Source: a virus. From it: DNA of 42,812 nt. This document shows, in pieces, positions 8,139 to 16,409 of the stretch. Numbering within the stretch: the first letter of the stretch is position 1; each line of letters opens with the position of its first letter. The DNA lies in the IMG/VR virus record IMGVR_UViG_3300037316_000011, positions 1 through 42,812 of that record; one strand, 5' to 3'. The position numbers and the translations under genes were made by a program. Under the pieces are notes generated by a model. It saw nothing but the letters and a program-made list of their open reading frames with translations, was not told where the DNA came from and did not search any database.

Positions 8139-8628
8139 CGATTTCCTTAAGGATCAATTCGAGTCTGGCAAGTGCATTCCATGCCACTTCTGAAGCATGC
8201 AGAACATCTTCGCCCAAACCTCCAGCTCCGCTATCCCTAGCATAAGGCTCATAAACAAGATGCCTAGCCAAAGCAGCCCCGTACCTGTTAATACCATCTG
8301 GGACAGTACGCCACCCATCCCATGCGTACTTTCTAGCGCCGAGTTCAGAGACACGCGCCACAGCTTCGAGAGCCTTCGGAAAGTAGCGAATCGTCCCCCT
8401 AAGTACGTCGATTTTTCCTGAATCAAGTTTCGCTCCCGGTTGATTGGGTAGTATCCGGTACGGGTCCGTCTCGCATGGCGTCGAGAATAGTTGCTTTAAG
8501 CTTGCTTCTGATAGATCCTCGAAATTGAGTGTGCCTTGCAGGGGATTTGAGGCTCCGTTTAACTCTCTGATAGAGCCCACGTGGGCACGTTGGGGTGAGA
8601 ATTGCGGTGATTCCAGAAGAAAATCCAT
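8110..8628 (-). CDS. dATP/dGTP diphosphohydrolase-like protein (DUF5664 type)
   Basis: This 172-aa protein has an N-terminal 60 residues that look variable, followed by the conserved block beginning KLDSGKIDVLRGTIRYFPKA, then GARKYAWDGWR, INRYGAALARH and an EDVLHASEVAWNALARLE segment. This pattern is that of phage proteins known as DUF5664 or dATP/dGTP diphosphohydrolase N-terminal domain, which are related to MazG-like all-alpha pyrophosphatases. The conserved E, H and D residues in helices would bind Mg-nucleotide. It probably adjusts dNTP pools during replication. The start follows a GGAG at 8-base spacing. Substrate is inferred from family only. Confidence 0.75.
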   Translation of the reverse strand: MDFLLESPQFSPQRAHVGSIRELNGASNPLQGTLNFEDLSEASLKQLFSTPCETDPYRILPNQPGAKLDSGKIDVLRGTIRYFPKALEAVARVSELGARKYAWDGWRTVPDGINRYGAALARHLVYEPYARDSGAGGLGEDVLHASEVAWNALARLELILKEIDEPSSHSND

Positions 8629-8631
8629 TAG

Positions 8632-9294
8632 TTATACTCCTATGTTCGATATACTTATATTCGCTTGCGCGCTCTGGGTTTTTTGCGCCGCTGAACTGCT
8701 TGAGTCCTTGCCTGAGCGCTTTGGCTTTTTTGCTGTTAATGGTATAGTAATCCATTCGTTATCATGTGGTACACTGCCTGTCCAAAATGCATAAGTCAAC
8801 CCTTGACATTTCTTATTCAACCAGTCAGCAAGACTACCCCGCTTGCCGGTGCGTTTGGAGGCGACCCCAACGGGGAAGTTCCTTTGGAATAATACACGGA
8901 CAAGAGCATCCGGGTTTTCTTTGTGGAAACAAGCGAAAAGCGTACGTTCTTTAGGTCGTAGGAAGCCTTTAATCTCTGTATAATAGTGCTCGGCTTTATA
9001 TTCGTCATTAATGGAAATAACATGTAAATCTGGCGTATAAGTCCGCTGTTGACCAACTTCAGTTGATCCACAACTTGCACACTTTCCCCGTTTAATGGGC
9101 AGAGTAAAGGAAAACGTATCACTTTTGGTCGTGCGTCTGACTTCGTGAGACTTTGCGAATTCCCTATATACGGTATACTCATAGCGTGAATCCCATTTAT
9201 TCCCATCTGGATCTGTCCAATGACGATCTGATTTCTTAGTACCGGTTTTATGACCGAGATCTACAGGTTTGCGAATAATGCGCTTTTTACCCAT
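8632..9294 (-). CDS. Endonuclease I-like Holliday-junction resolvase
   Basis: This 220-aa protein has the PD-(D/E)XK pattern of phage T7 endonuclease I: a Glu in WDSRYEY (about residue 39), TYTPDLHV (about 86-93) and YYTEIKGFLRPKERTLF, where EIK supplies the catalytic Glu and Lys. A CASCG knuckle sits just before the catalytic Asp. The C-terminus is Ser/Gln/Lys-rich and probably disordered. In T7-like phages this enzyme resolves branched DNA before packaging. The gene overlaps the upstream DUF4406-like gene by 34 bases. Confidence 0.8.
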   Translation of the reverse strand: MGKKRIIRKPVDLGHKTGTKKSDRHWTDPDGNKWDSRYEYTVYREFAKSHEVRRTTKSDTFSFTLPIKRGKCASCGSTEVGQQRTYTPDLHVISINDEYKAEHYYTEIKGFLRPKERTLFACFHKENPDALVRVLFQRNFPVGVASKRTGKRGSLADWLNKKCQGLTYAFWTGSVPHDNEWITIPLTAKKPKRSGKDSSSSAAQKTQSAQANISISNIGV

Positions 9295-9689
9295 TCTCTA
9301 TCAAGCTGTGTAATGCCTGTTCCTGTATGATATTCGTAGATTGGCTTGCCTGTGATAAGCGCGCACGCAACTTCCAGCTTAGCTCCCTTTGAGTAGAGCC
9401 AATCGGAAAGGACGATGATACCATCAACCTCGTCAGCCACAATCTTAATGTCTCTTGCGAGGATATCTCCCCACGTCTCTCCACCGATCTTTCCATCGAT
9501 AAGTTTGCCATCTTTACTCTCTAATGATGCCACCCTGATAGCCTCACTATCCTGTTCGGCGGGATTAATAATCTCCATACCCTGTCCGCGTAATATAGCT
9601 GCAGCTTCATCAAAAGCGGGAAAATTAAACTGTGGGAAATTGGACATTGGCCCACACAAGTACAACCTAGCCTTCTGGGTAGATGACAT
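9261..9689 (-). CDS. DUF4406 / nucleoside 2-deoxyribosyltransferase-like protein
   Basis: The 142-aa product starts at an ATG preceded by GGAGG (an upstream in-frame start at 9728 is less likely). It opens with the family signature LYLCGPMSNFPQFNFPAFDE at about residues 8-27, a Rossmann-like nucleotide-sugar binding start. DIKIVADEVDGIIVLSDW and GAKLEVACAL follow, resembling the D...LP.W..S.GA..E...A motif of the 2-deoxyribosyltransferase/DUF4406 group. It may cleave or exchange a nucleoside N-glycosidic bond. Within a replication operon this suggests nucleotide salvage, or cleavage of a nucleotide signal. The exact substrate is unknown. Confidence 0.72.
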   Translation of the reverse strand: MSSTQKARLYLCGPMSNFPQFNFPAFDEAAAILRGQGMEIINPAEQDSEAIRVASLESKDGKLIDGKIGGETWGDILARDIKIVADEVDGIIVLSDWLYSKGAKLEVACALITGKPIYEYHTGTGITQLDREWVKSALFANL

Positions 9690-9831
9690 GCTGGTAGTCC
9701 TCCGCTCGCTGCTGTAGCTCAATATCAATAATAGTTGACAGTTTTACTAAGTCGGCTGTGGCCCATGCTACAATGGGATAGTTGTAACGGCTAAGCAGAT
9801 CTTCGAAATCTATCAAATGCGAATCAGTCAT
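9667..9831 (-). CDS. Small hypothetical protein
   Basis: This 54-aa frame starts at ATG 9831, overlapping the 3' end of the 5'-exonuclease gene and running 23 bases into the next gene. It begins MTDSHLIDFEDLLSRY, is acidic and probably helical, and shows no membrane segment or motif. The tight overlaps on both sides and the match to the operon's spacing style support translation. Function unknown. Confidence 0.6.
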   Translation of the reverse strand: MTDSHLIDFEDLLSRYNYPIVAWATADLVKLSTIIDIELQQRAEDYQHVIYPEG

Positions 9832-10762
9832 CCTGATAACCCTCTATTAGGCCATGTGGCGTTCCTGGTGGATTCCAAAGCTCCCCTTCCTTCTGTTGGA
9901 GATATACAAGCCTGGCAGTAATCAGGGCAACGGCAGCGGGGTCACAACCCACATACGAGCAACCTGCGACTTTCGTGGAGGCTGCGTATACGCTGACGAT
10001 GGATCGCCACAAAGCCTCATCACTGGATTGCCCATGTTTAGATATGAAGGCACGCGCCTTTGCCTCTCCAATCTTCCAGCAACCGGGGATTCCGTCTGTA
10101 GAGTCGCCAGAAAGGCACTGTTGCCAAAAGAATAATCTTGCGTCGGCAGGTGACTGAATGTAATGAACCTGTTTGAGATAGTTATAGTGTCGTCCGGGGA
10201 TCTGATCGAGATCCTTGTCGATTGTTGCGATAACATAGCTCGACTTGCCCAGTTGGGCGTGGGCAAGGATTGCGCATTCGTCATCTGCTTCTCTCCCATG
10301 TACTACGCGGGCTGCCCATTGATGCGTAAGGTGATCTCGTATTGCTTGGTACCAGTAAGGCTTATGGTCTGGATCGCGATTTCCCTTGTATGGAAAGACA
10401 ATCGCAAGCTTTTCTCGATAGTTCCCAGGTCCAGATAGAACCACGGTAATGTGCTCGAAACTGCCAATCCCGAGATTGTCACGGACTTCTTTTTCAATGC
10501 TCTGGAACTGCGTATCAACGGCATTTAGCGCTTCCTCTTTGGAATCTGGATGTACATCCTTAGTCTTCTCAATAACGATCCAACCAGGATGATCCGCAAT
10601 CCATTCCTTTACTTGCCGACCTGCGTGGGCTTTCGGTTTAGGCGTGAAATGCAGTTCACGGATCTCCCCTTCGGGGGACTCTACTACTAGATAGTAGTCA
10701 GTCCGCTCTGAAGCGAAGCCACAACGGTAAACTATGGGATCGGCATCCACGATTAGGTGCAT
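9824..10762 (-). CDS. 5'-3' exonuclease / flap endonuclease
   Basis: This 312-aa protein is of the T5-exonuclease and Pol I N-terminal (FEN) superfamily. It has an N-terminal metal site (LIVDADPIVYRCGF, residues about 3-16), an acidic cluster GREADDECAILA, VIATIDKDLDQIPG, and a helix-3-turn-helix DNA-binding segment around GDSTDGIPGCWKIGEAKA. The role would be primer removal and processing of replication forks, complementing the family-A polymerase, which lacks its own 5' nuclease domain. The ATG at 10762 directly follows the upstream stop (TAATATG) and precedes the conserved region without extra residues. Confidence 0.88.
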   Translation of the reverse strand: MHLIVDADPIVYRCGFASERTDYYLVVESPEGEIRELHFTPKPKAHAGRQVKEWIADHPGWIVIEKTKDVHPDSKEEALNAVDTQFQSIEKEVRDNLGIGSFEHITVVLSGPGNYREKLAIVFPYKGNRDPDHKPYWYQAIRDHLTHQWAARVVHGREADDECAILAHAQLGKSSYVIATIDKDLDQIPGRHYNYLKQVHYIQSPADARLFFWQQCLSGDSTDGIPGCWKIGEAKARAFISKHGQSSDEALWRSIVSVYAASTKVAGCSYVGCDPAAVALITARLVYLQQKEGELWNPPGTPHGLIEGYQDD

Positions 10763-10763
10763 A

Positions 10764-11057
10764 TTAGAAGAGATCCTTTTGCCCAACATCTATCACATTC
10801 TTATCCGGTCCTACGAATCCATTCATCTCCCCTGAGAACGCCTTATCTAGCATCTGCTGTTGATTCTGCATGATAACTATACAAAGGCTCAGTGTAAGGC
10901 CGCGCATCTCAACTATACCTGTGATGTTGTTGAGTAGTCCATACATCGGACTAACTCCATCCACACATGCTTCATTGACAACGTTCTCAATAATAAGTTC
11001 GAAGTCCTTAGTATGCGCATATGGTAGATGTGTCAATAGGCGACGATTACTCGTCAT
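10764..11057 (-). CDS. Hypothetical protein between SSB and exonuclease
   Basis: The 97-aa product starts at ATG 11057 with a GAGGAAGAG-type ribosome site that is itself part of the codons for the acidic SSB tail, so the two genes overlap by 11 bases. It is helical, with MRGLTLSLCIVIMQNQQQMLDKAFSGE in the middle and no clear membrane span. It carries no recognised motif. Its place between SSB and exonuclease suggests a replication accessory protein. Confidence 0.65.
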   Translation of the reverse strand: MTSNRRLLTHLPYAHTKDFELIIENVVNEACVDGVSPMYGLLNNITGIVEMRGLTLSLCIVIMQNQQQMLDKAFSGEMNGFVGPDKNVIDVGQKDLF

Positions 11058-11676
11058 CGCTTTCCTCTTCCTCGTCGTCATCCTCGTCCACAGACTCTTC
11101 TTCATCGTCGCCATCTGAATCCTCCGGTAGTGAACCAGCAGCGTCTGGCGCGATAGCGCCCGCATCTGCTACAGTAGCCAGCAAGCGATGTGTCTGCGCA
11201 TCATAGAAGAACTGTACAGTTAATTTGTCAATCAGTGCAAGAAGTTCCACATAGCGCTTAGCTTCACCTGCTTTAGTCTTAGCTGCGGATATAGGCAGAG
11301 CATCACTTTTGATAAGGATATCAATAGCTTGCAGCGCATCCTTACGTGCACTCTGATAGTGAATGCTAACCTGTGTTGATGTGCTCACATTTTGATTGGT
11401 GCCCTCAGCTCCTTTAGCGACCACGCGAGCAGGTGCGTTCTTGAGGCGTTTGACTTCCTTGACTTGGAGGTACTTGCCATCTTGCTCGGCCGTGATTTTG
11501 ACGTAATCTCCTTCTTTGATTTCCGGCTTGGTGAAGCCAAATGAGATCCAGTTGTCGTATTCCGTGCCGTCTTCTTTTTCAAGCTTAGCGCTCCATAGTG
11601 TATACGGACGACCAGACTTGGCTTGACCATCCTTACTATTCAACTTCTTGACCCAACCTTTGAAAACTTCACTCAT
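11047..11676 (-). CDS. Single-stranded DNA-binding protein with acidic tail
   Basis: This 209-aa protein has an N-terminal half with alternating beta-strand pattern and many Lys/aromatic residues (VFKGWVKKLNSKDG, YTLWSAKLEKEDG, WISFGFTKPEIKEGDYVKI) compatible with an OB fold. A helical middle part follows. The C-terminal 30 residues are almost all Asp/Glu/Ser (EEESVDEDDDEEEESDDE). Acidic C-tails are a hallmark of SSBs, including T7 gp2.5, which use them to recruit polymerase and helicase. It starts inside the polymerase stop region (ATGA-like overlap at 11673-11676), so it is coupled to the polymerase in reverse operon order. Confidence 0.8.
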   Translation of the reverse strand: MSEVFKGWVKKLNSKDGQAKSGRPYTLWSAKLEKEDGTEYDNWISFGFTKPEIKEGDYVKITAEQDGKYLQVKEVKRLKNAPARVVAKGAEGTNQNVSTSTQVSIHYQSARKDALQAIDILIKSDALPISAAKTKAGEAKRYVELLALIDKLTVQFFYDAQTHRLLATVADAGAIAPDAAGSLPEDSDGDDEEESVDEDDDEEEESDDE

Positions 11677-13616
11677 TTACGTCTCTCCGATTTGCCGTTA
11701 AAGTGTTCCCATATCTGTTCCTCGCCTTCGCCCCAATGCTCCGCTATTTTAATCCCTATACCTAGTGGTACGCTGTAGTCCATCTTGTATACATCTCGTA
11801 AATAGTTATATGTGCACTGTCCGAAACTCTGCACGGCTATATCCTTGAACGCATCTACATGTTCTGGATGTATTTCACAGACTAGGGAGTCATGTATGGT
11901 GTTGACAGGGATAATGTACCCATCCAAGCCGCGCGCTTTGACCATATGCCAAAAATAAGTGATTGCGATTGGTATAATCTCGGCTGTAGCCAAAGCTTGA
12001 ATAGGATAATTGTAAACGCTCGTGCCAACATTAACGTACCCCGAGTTCGAGATAGAAACGTGAGGGAAGTAATAGCGTAGTCCCCAGGAGGTGACCAGGC
12101 GCTTCGTAGAAAGAACTTCATATACCCAATCCTCCTGTGTCTTAGCTAATCCACTATATCGCTCTTTAAATGCTGCTGCCCATCGCTGCGATTCCTTAGT
12201 GCTTCCCTTACCGCCATAAAGCGGTCGAAATGTGTACGCTTTCGCCACTTGCCGTAGGTCAATGGCGTACTTCTGTCCCGCCAAGTAATCCATTCGTAGT
12301 TTAGTGTAGTCTTTCGCATGCATTTCGCTCGCAGACATTAGATGGCTGTCGAATCCTGGATCTCCAATATCGGACTTAGCTTGACTATCGTTTCCGAGAT
12401 GGGCGGCAACTCTGAACTCAATCTGTGCTCCATCGACTTCACCAATAAGCCAACCAGCTCGCTTAGCATTGAAGAGACACTTGAAATCTCTCGGTATGTT
12501 CGTGAGTTGTACGGACTTCGTAGAAACTTCTCGGATGCCTGTGCATGAGAGTCTATGCGTTGCTGTAACTGTCTGATTGAATTCAGCTCGGAAGATTCCA
12601 TCTCGCTCATTACATATCTCCTGGAAATACTCTAAGTTCTTGCTAAGCGCCGCCGCAACGCGCCCAACAGCCGACTTGAGCGTAATAAAATCTAGTTGCT
12701 GCTCCGTTGTAGGTCGAAGCTTGTCAAGCACTTTTTTATTTGCTTGTCTTGCTCCTGTAGCTGTGCGTCTAGGATTTCCATTTCTGTCTGTAAACTCAGC
12801 AAATCCGAGCGTATCGTAGAGATATCCGGCGACTTGCTTGGGACTTCGGAAGTTAATCCCTCCGGTAAGTTCTCCAAAGCGCGTCGTAAGTTCTGCCAAG
12901 TCGGCTCGATATCGCGTAGTTGTGCTATTAACTCGTTCTTTGTCAAGGTGTACTCCTTCTCTTTCGATGGCTGCGAGGACCGGTGTGAGTAAGCATCTAG
13001 TGTAGAGAACTGGTAGTCTATTAGTCCGTCGTAGTCGCTCGCGCTGGTCGAGAAACAAGGATTTAGTGGACAAAACATCTTGTGTGCACCTAGCTTGCAC
13101 CCATTGTTTAGGCATCTGTGAGACTTTAATTCCATGCTTCATCCATATATCGACTATAGGATCTTTAGGATTATAGCCACGTCTAATGCAGCAACTATCA
13201 AGAGCAGTAGAGATGCGCCTAACGCCAGTGCCTGGGTCACTCGCCGCAAGATTGCCCAAAAGAACGTATTCGGCAATTCTGGTGTCAAAGCAAAGAAGAT
13301 TGCTAATATCCACACCGCAGCGAATAAGCCAGCCCAGCTCGTACTTGATGTTATGTCCAACTATGAAATCCGCTTCTGAAATAGCCTGTACAAGAGCGGC
13401 CTGATCGAATTCTCCACCCCAATGAGAATGTACACGAGCGCTGTTATCGCACCAACAAGCCAGATTAAGGTGGTTACGAGCGTCAATAGCAGATCCGTAG
13501 CGTCCATCTAGTACCTCAGTTTCAAGATCGCATACAATATAATTATCCCCAAGAAAGTTACTGGGGGAAGGATTGCTGATAAAACTAGGTAGGTCATCAA
13601 GTCTCTTCTTCGACAC
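11673..13616 (-). CDS. DNA polymerase, family A, with 3'-5' exonuclease domain
   Basis: This 647-aa replicative polymerase has an exonuclease domain with IVCDLETE (Exo I, about residue 28), FIVGHNIKYELGWL (Exo II) and QARCTQDVLSTKSL (Exo III). The polymerase domain has motif A GEVDGAQIEFRVAAHLG, motif B RQVAKAYTFRPLYGGKG and motif C NTIHDSLVCE. All catalytic acids are present. Motif A reads DGAQIEFR where DYSQIELR is usual, and motif C is HDS where HDE is common, so it is a divergent branch. There is no 5' nuclease domain; the exonuclease gene downstream supplies it. The GTG start at 13616 overlaps the upstream gene by 20 bases and has a weak ribosome site. Confidence 0.95.
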   Translation of the reverse strand: MSKKRLDDLPSFISNPSPSNFLGDNYIVCDLETEVLDGRYGSAIDARNHLNLACWCDNSARVHSHWGGEFDQAALVQAISEADFIVGHNIKYELGWLIRCGVDISNLLCFDTRIAEYVLLGNLAASDPGTGVRRISTALDSCCIRRGYNPKDPIVDIWMKHGIKVSQMPKQWVQARCTQDVLSTKSLFLDQRERLRRTNRLPVLYTRCLLTPVLAAIEREGVHLDKERVNSTTTRYRADLAELTTRFGELTGGINFRSPKQVAGYLYDTLGFAEFTDRNGNPRRTATGARQANKKVLDKLRPTTEQQLDFITLKSAVGRVAAALSKNLEYFQEICNERDGIFRAEFNQTVTATHRLSCTGIREVSTKSVQLTNIPRDFKCLFNAKRAGWLIGEVDGAQIEFRVAAHLGNDSQAKSDIGDPGFDSHLMSASEMHAKDYTKLRMDYLAGQKYAIDLRQVAKAYTFRPLYGGKGSTKESQRWAAAFKERYSGLAKTQEDWVYEVLSTKRLVTSWGLRYYFPHVSISNSGYVNVGTSVYNYPIQALATAEIIPIAITYFWHMVKARGLDGYIIPVNTIHDSLVCEIHPEHVDAFKDIAVQSFGQCTYNYLRDVYKMDYSVPLGIGIKIAEHWGEGEEQIWEHFNGKSERRK

Positions 13617-13839
13617 TTTTGCCTGTCTGCTTTGCTAGCTTAGCATATCGTGCGTTGGATGCGGCGAATCGCCTATTCGCTAATGTAGCTATATCCTCCA
13701 ATACCTTAAATTGCAATAGCAGAGCGCTCAGAGCATCGCCCATCTCATGCTGCGAATACGGAAAGTCTGCCATATGGCCGGCGATGCGCCTACAGCGCTC
13801 ACAATCCTTCGTAATCGTAATAGCTTTGTCGAGATTCAT
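13597..13839 (-). CDS. Small helical hypothetical protein
   Basis: This 80-aa protein starts inside the stop of the preceding gene (TAATG) and ends inside the polymerase gene. It contains DCERCRR near the N-terminus and an amphipathic helical remainder (LSALLLQFKVLEDIATLANRR). It could be a polymerase accessory factor by position, but no family was recognised. Confidence 0.65.
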   Translation of the reverse strand: MNLDKAITITKDCERCRRIAGHMADFPYSQHEMGDALSALLLQFKVLEDIATLANRRFAASNARYAKLAKQTGKSVEEET

Positions 13840-14090
13840 TAAACTATATCCACAAGTGTTAAAGCCTGTGTAGCGTCCAGATTCTTATCCTCATGTCCTA
13901 CAATTTCATATCTCTTCGCTACACCGGCATCATGTAGTTGCTGCCAAATGCCATTAGCCAGATGGCCAGGCTTATTGTCACCTGTTACCATGCCAGTAAG
14001 TGCACGCAATACACCGGCCTCTTTCGGCCCAAGTGTAAGCTTATATAGAAATTTAGACTCTGGTGTACGTTTAACTTTAACTGTTGCCAT
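13839..14090 (-). CDS. Small hypothetical protein
   Basis: The 83-aa product has a strong ribosome site (AGGAGAGTAAATA before ATG) just after the helicase stop. It is basic at the N-terminus (MATVKVKRTPESKFLYKL) and contains GPKEAGVLRALTGMVTG, which looks like a small alpha/beta fold. No motif identifies it. The helicase-polymerase position implies a replication context only. Confidence 0.65.
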   Translation of the reverse strand: MATVKVKRTPESKFLYKLTLGPKEAGVLRALTGMVTGDNKPGHLANGIWQQLHDAGVAKRYEIVGHEDKNLDATQALTLVDIV

Positions 14091-14093
14091 TAT

Positions 14094-15311
14094 TTACTCT
14101 CCTGTTACCATAGATCGTTGGAAATCAAAACGAAGCATTAGAGGCTCTCGTGCGCCTGGCGCGGAACTAAGCTTATTTTTACATAGCGAAATCATACGTA
14201 ATCCCCTGCTTAACATGTCCTGACTGCCGCCTACGCCTAGCATTAGGTCACAAGTACCTGGCAACCCTACACGGCTAGAATCAACATCACCCGCAGACAG
14301 ATATATAGGTCCGCTCTGATTATGACCTTGGCTTCTATCGCCCGCTTGTGTCACAGTTATCCCGATTAGATGATTCTTGTTCAATAATGACCGTAACCGA
14401 CTGGCGTTGTGTTCCATCCGCTGAGTAATGCCATCCTCTGAACCCGCTAGGTTCCTGATCTGATCTATTACTAGGATGGTAGGTGAATGCTTGGCCGTTA
14501 GATCCTCTAACTCTGAGATAGAGCCCGGTGTCACGCCCACCATTACTAGTTTGTCCGCTGGATACTCCATCAGTCGGCGTAAAGCTTTCTTTGGATGTTC
14601 GTCTATCCATACCTGTGGTTGCTGTAGAATCGAGCATCTTAACCTCGCTTTCAGTACATTTACAGATTCTTCGTTCCCCGCATATAATACAGATTGTCCC
14701 TGTCTTATAAGATTTGCGGTAAGTGCAATCGTGAGACATGTCTTGCCTACTTCAGTTCGTCCAAAAACAAGAATGTGATGACCAGGAAGAGCGCCGCCTC
14801 CAATGCGAGAATCAAGGCTCCCAATCCCAAGAGGGACACGATTATCACGTCCGACCACACTATCAATTTCGTCCCATCCTTTTGCATATTCTACTTCCGC
14901 CGTATCCGTGAGAGTAGTGCGCTCCCATATGATATTAATCTCATTAAGTAGCTTGTTAGCCTTCGCCATGTCCTTAGCCATGCTTGCAGCGGCGAATTCT
15001 GCCGAAAGATTGTATCTCCTAAGATCAAGTACATGTTGTACTACATTCGCCGGAGAGGCGCCCGGTAGCGCCTCGATAACGGCCAATAGCGATTGCGTAT
15101 GCTTAGGATTAGGTATCGCAGCTTCGCCCAGTGCACGAAGCGTAGCAAAATCCACGTGCGTACAAGCGGCGTCGCGCTCATAGTACTCACGTACAAGTTT
15201 GAGCCAGAAAGCAACTTGTGGACTCGCATCGCTATCCTTGAAGTAATCTTTGATCCGATTATAGGCGTCTCTAGACGCCACAACGGTTGCCAATATTTCC
15301 TTGTCTAACAC
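14094..15311 (-). CDS. Replicative DNA helicase, DnaB-like RecA-fold ATPase
   Basis: This 405-aa protein has a helical N-terminal half and a RecA-like core. Walker A is GRTEVGKT at about residues 185-192, followed by a strand with YAGNEESVNVLKARL (the DnaB H1a-H2 region), and Walker B is TILVIDQI at about 281-288. A polar region TVTQAGDRSQG (sensor-like) and a basic C-terminal segment follow. With the separate primase gene just upstream it forms the unwinding and priming pair that T7 fuses in gp4. The start is GTG; the ribosome site is weak. Confidence 0.88.
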   Translation of the reverse strand: MLDKEILATVVASRDAYNRIKDYFKDSDASPQVAFWLKLVREYYERDAACTHVDFATLRALGEAAIPNPKHTQSLLAVIEALPGASPANVVQHVLDLRRYNLSAEFAAASMAKDMAKANKLLNEINIIWERTTLTDTAEVEYAKGWDEIDSVVGRDNRVPLGIGSLDSRIGGGALPGHHILVFGRTEVGKTCLTIALTANLIRQGQSVLYAGNEESVNVLKARLRCSILQQPQVWIDEHPKKALRRLMEYPADKLVMVGVTPGSISELEDLTAKHSPTILVIDQIRNLAGSEDGITQRMEHNASRLRSLLNKNHLIGITVTQAGDRSQGHNQSGPIYLSAGDVDSSRVGLPGTCDLMLGVGGSQDMLSRGLRMISLCKNKLSSAPGAREPLMLRFDFQRSMVTGE

Positions 15312-15312
15312 G

Positions 15313-15495
15313 TTATAACCGGCACTCTAGGAAGAATTTGTGCATATCTGCATATACGTAATATGCAGTTGTCCCAGGTTGCGAAGCACAATCAGTCTGT
15401 GAATACTTGCCCTGGATAGCCCAAGATTGCCAGTCGTAGTGCACTGTTGCGGTGCATCCACCGAGTGTGATTAGAGCTAATAGAACTGGTTTCAT
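15313..15495 (-). CDS. Small predicted lipoprotein
   Basis: The 60-aa product starts at an ATGA overlap with the primase stop. The N-terminus MKPVLLALITLGGC is a short lipoprotein signal with Cys14 as the likely lipidated residue. The mature part is about 47 aa with aromatic residues and two more Cys. Its place between primase and helicase is unexpected for an envelope protein; superinfection exclusion is one possible use, by analogy with other small phage lipoproteins. That is inference. Confidence 0.65.
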   Translation of the reverse strand: MKPVLLALITLGGCTATVHYDWQSWAIQGKYSQTDCASQPGTTAYYVYADMHKFFLECRL

Positions 15496-16409
15496 AATGG
15501 CAGCGCGGCTATTTCTTCATCAGTACTATCTTTGATATCTTTTCCTAAGACAATGACCCTACATGCGTAGAAAGCGCCATGCCATTTACGTGCCATTGCG
15601 AATGCATGTCCTGTTGCATCCTTATCGAGCGCAATGTGCACTGGATGTGTGCAGGCCACTCTCTGTATTTCGCCAACCTTCTCAGCGTTGAACCCAGTGC
15701 CCATAAGGGCACAGACTGAGGCATTGTGTCCCGGCCATTTGTCTGAGAAGTATTCGGCCAATCGAATGGCGCTAATGGGATCTTCGACAATGTAAACGCC
15801 TCTATCCTCTTCCTCAATGGAACCGTATGGGTCATACCATGACAAGCAAGGCTCATCCGCTTCCAAGTATGTCAATACTTTGTACGACCATTGTGGATCG
15901 TTCCGGTTCGCTGGTGTGTCTGCTGGACTCCCATCCCAGGGCCTTCGAGTTATCCACCCACGGACTTTGCCATATGGCCCCTGAATCGGAATCGCATATC
16001 GTGCACTTGTACGTCGAATGGCTTGAGCGTGAGCACCATATACACCGAATCGCTCTTTCAACCATTTTCGCTCCTTATCACTCAATGGATGTAGGTCCAC
16101 TGTTAGCGGGTTTAAATGATTAGCAGCAGGGATTGCGCCTTCCCTATGTGGCGCCATACATGGCGTGGTATAGGCGCTACCCTGGAAGCCGCAGGACGCT
16201 CTGTGACAGTAAAACTTTATGACCCCCGATACAGCTACATCTAAGCTGAGAGAACGCTCCTTAGTGGTCCCTCCTTCGCAATCAGGGCATAGTTGAGAGC
16301 CATACGCGCCCACACCTAGTTGTTGCGCCATACTGACGATAATGGCCCGAGCTGTCAGATTCTCGTCAGGGGCTTTACCGGACTTGAATACGTCGCCAAT
16401 TCGCGTCAT
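15492..16409 (-). CDS. DNA primase with zinc-binding and TOPRIM domains
   Basis: This 305-aa protein has a zinc-binding N-terminus with CPDC and CHRASCG. The catalytic half has VYIVEDPISAIRL (TOPRIM Glu motif) and HIALDKDATGHA (DxD-like TOPRIM motif). It would synthesise RNA primers for the helicase-polymerase fork. The start at ATG 16409 is supported by GGAG at 8 bases and a one-base TGATG overlap with the preceding gene; an earlier in-frame GTG at 16430 exists. The organisation resembles T7-type primase modules but without the fused helicase. Confidence 0.88.
   Translation of the reverse strand: MTRIGDVFKSGKAPDENLTARAIIVSMAQQLGVGAYGSQLCPDCEGGTTKERSLSLDVAVSGVIKFYCHRASCGFQGSAYTTPCMAPHREGAIPAANHLNPLTVDLHPLSDKERKWLKERFGVYGAHAQAIRRTSARYAIPIQGPYGKVRGWITRRPWDGSPADTPANRNDPQWSYKVLTYLEADEPCLSWYDPYGSIEEEDRGVYIVEDPISAIRLAEYFSDKWPGHNASVCALMGTGFNAEKVGEIQRVACTHPVHIALDKDATGHAFAMARKWHGAFYACRVIVLGKDIKDSTDEEIAALPL

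Noticed and set aside
8110-8628. Diaminopurine (Z) genome
   Set aside because: Only the diphosphohydrolase-type gene is present. No adenylosuccinate synthetase-like PurZ or HD-type dATPase was seen.
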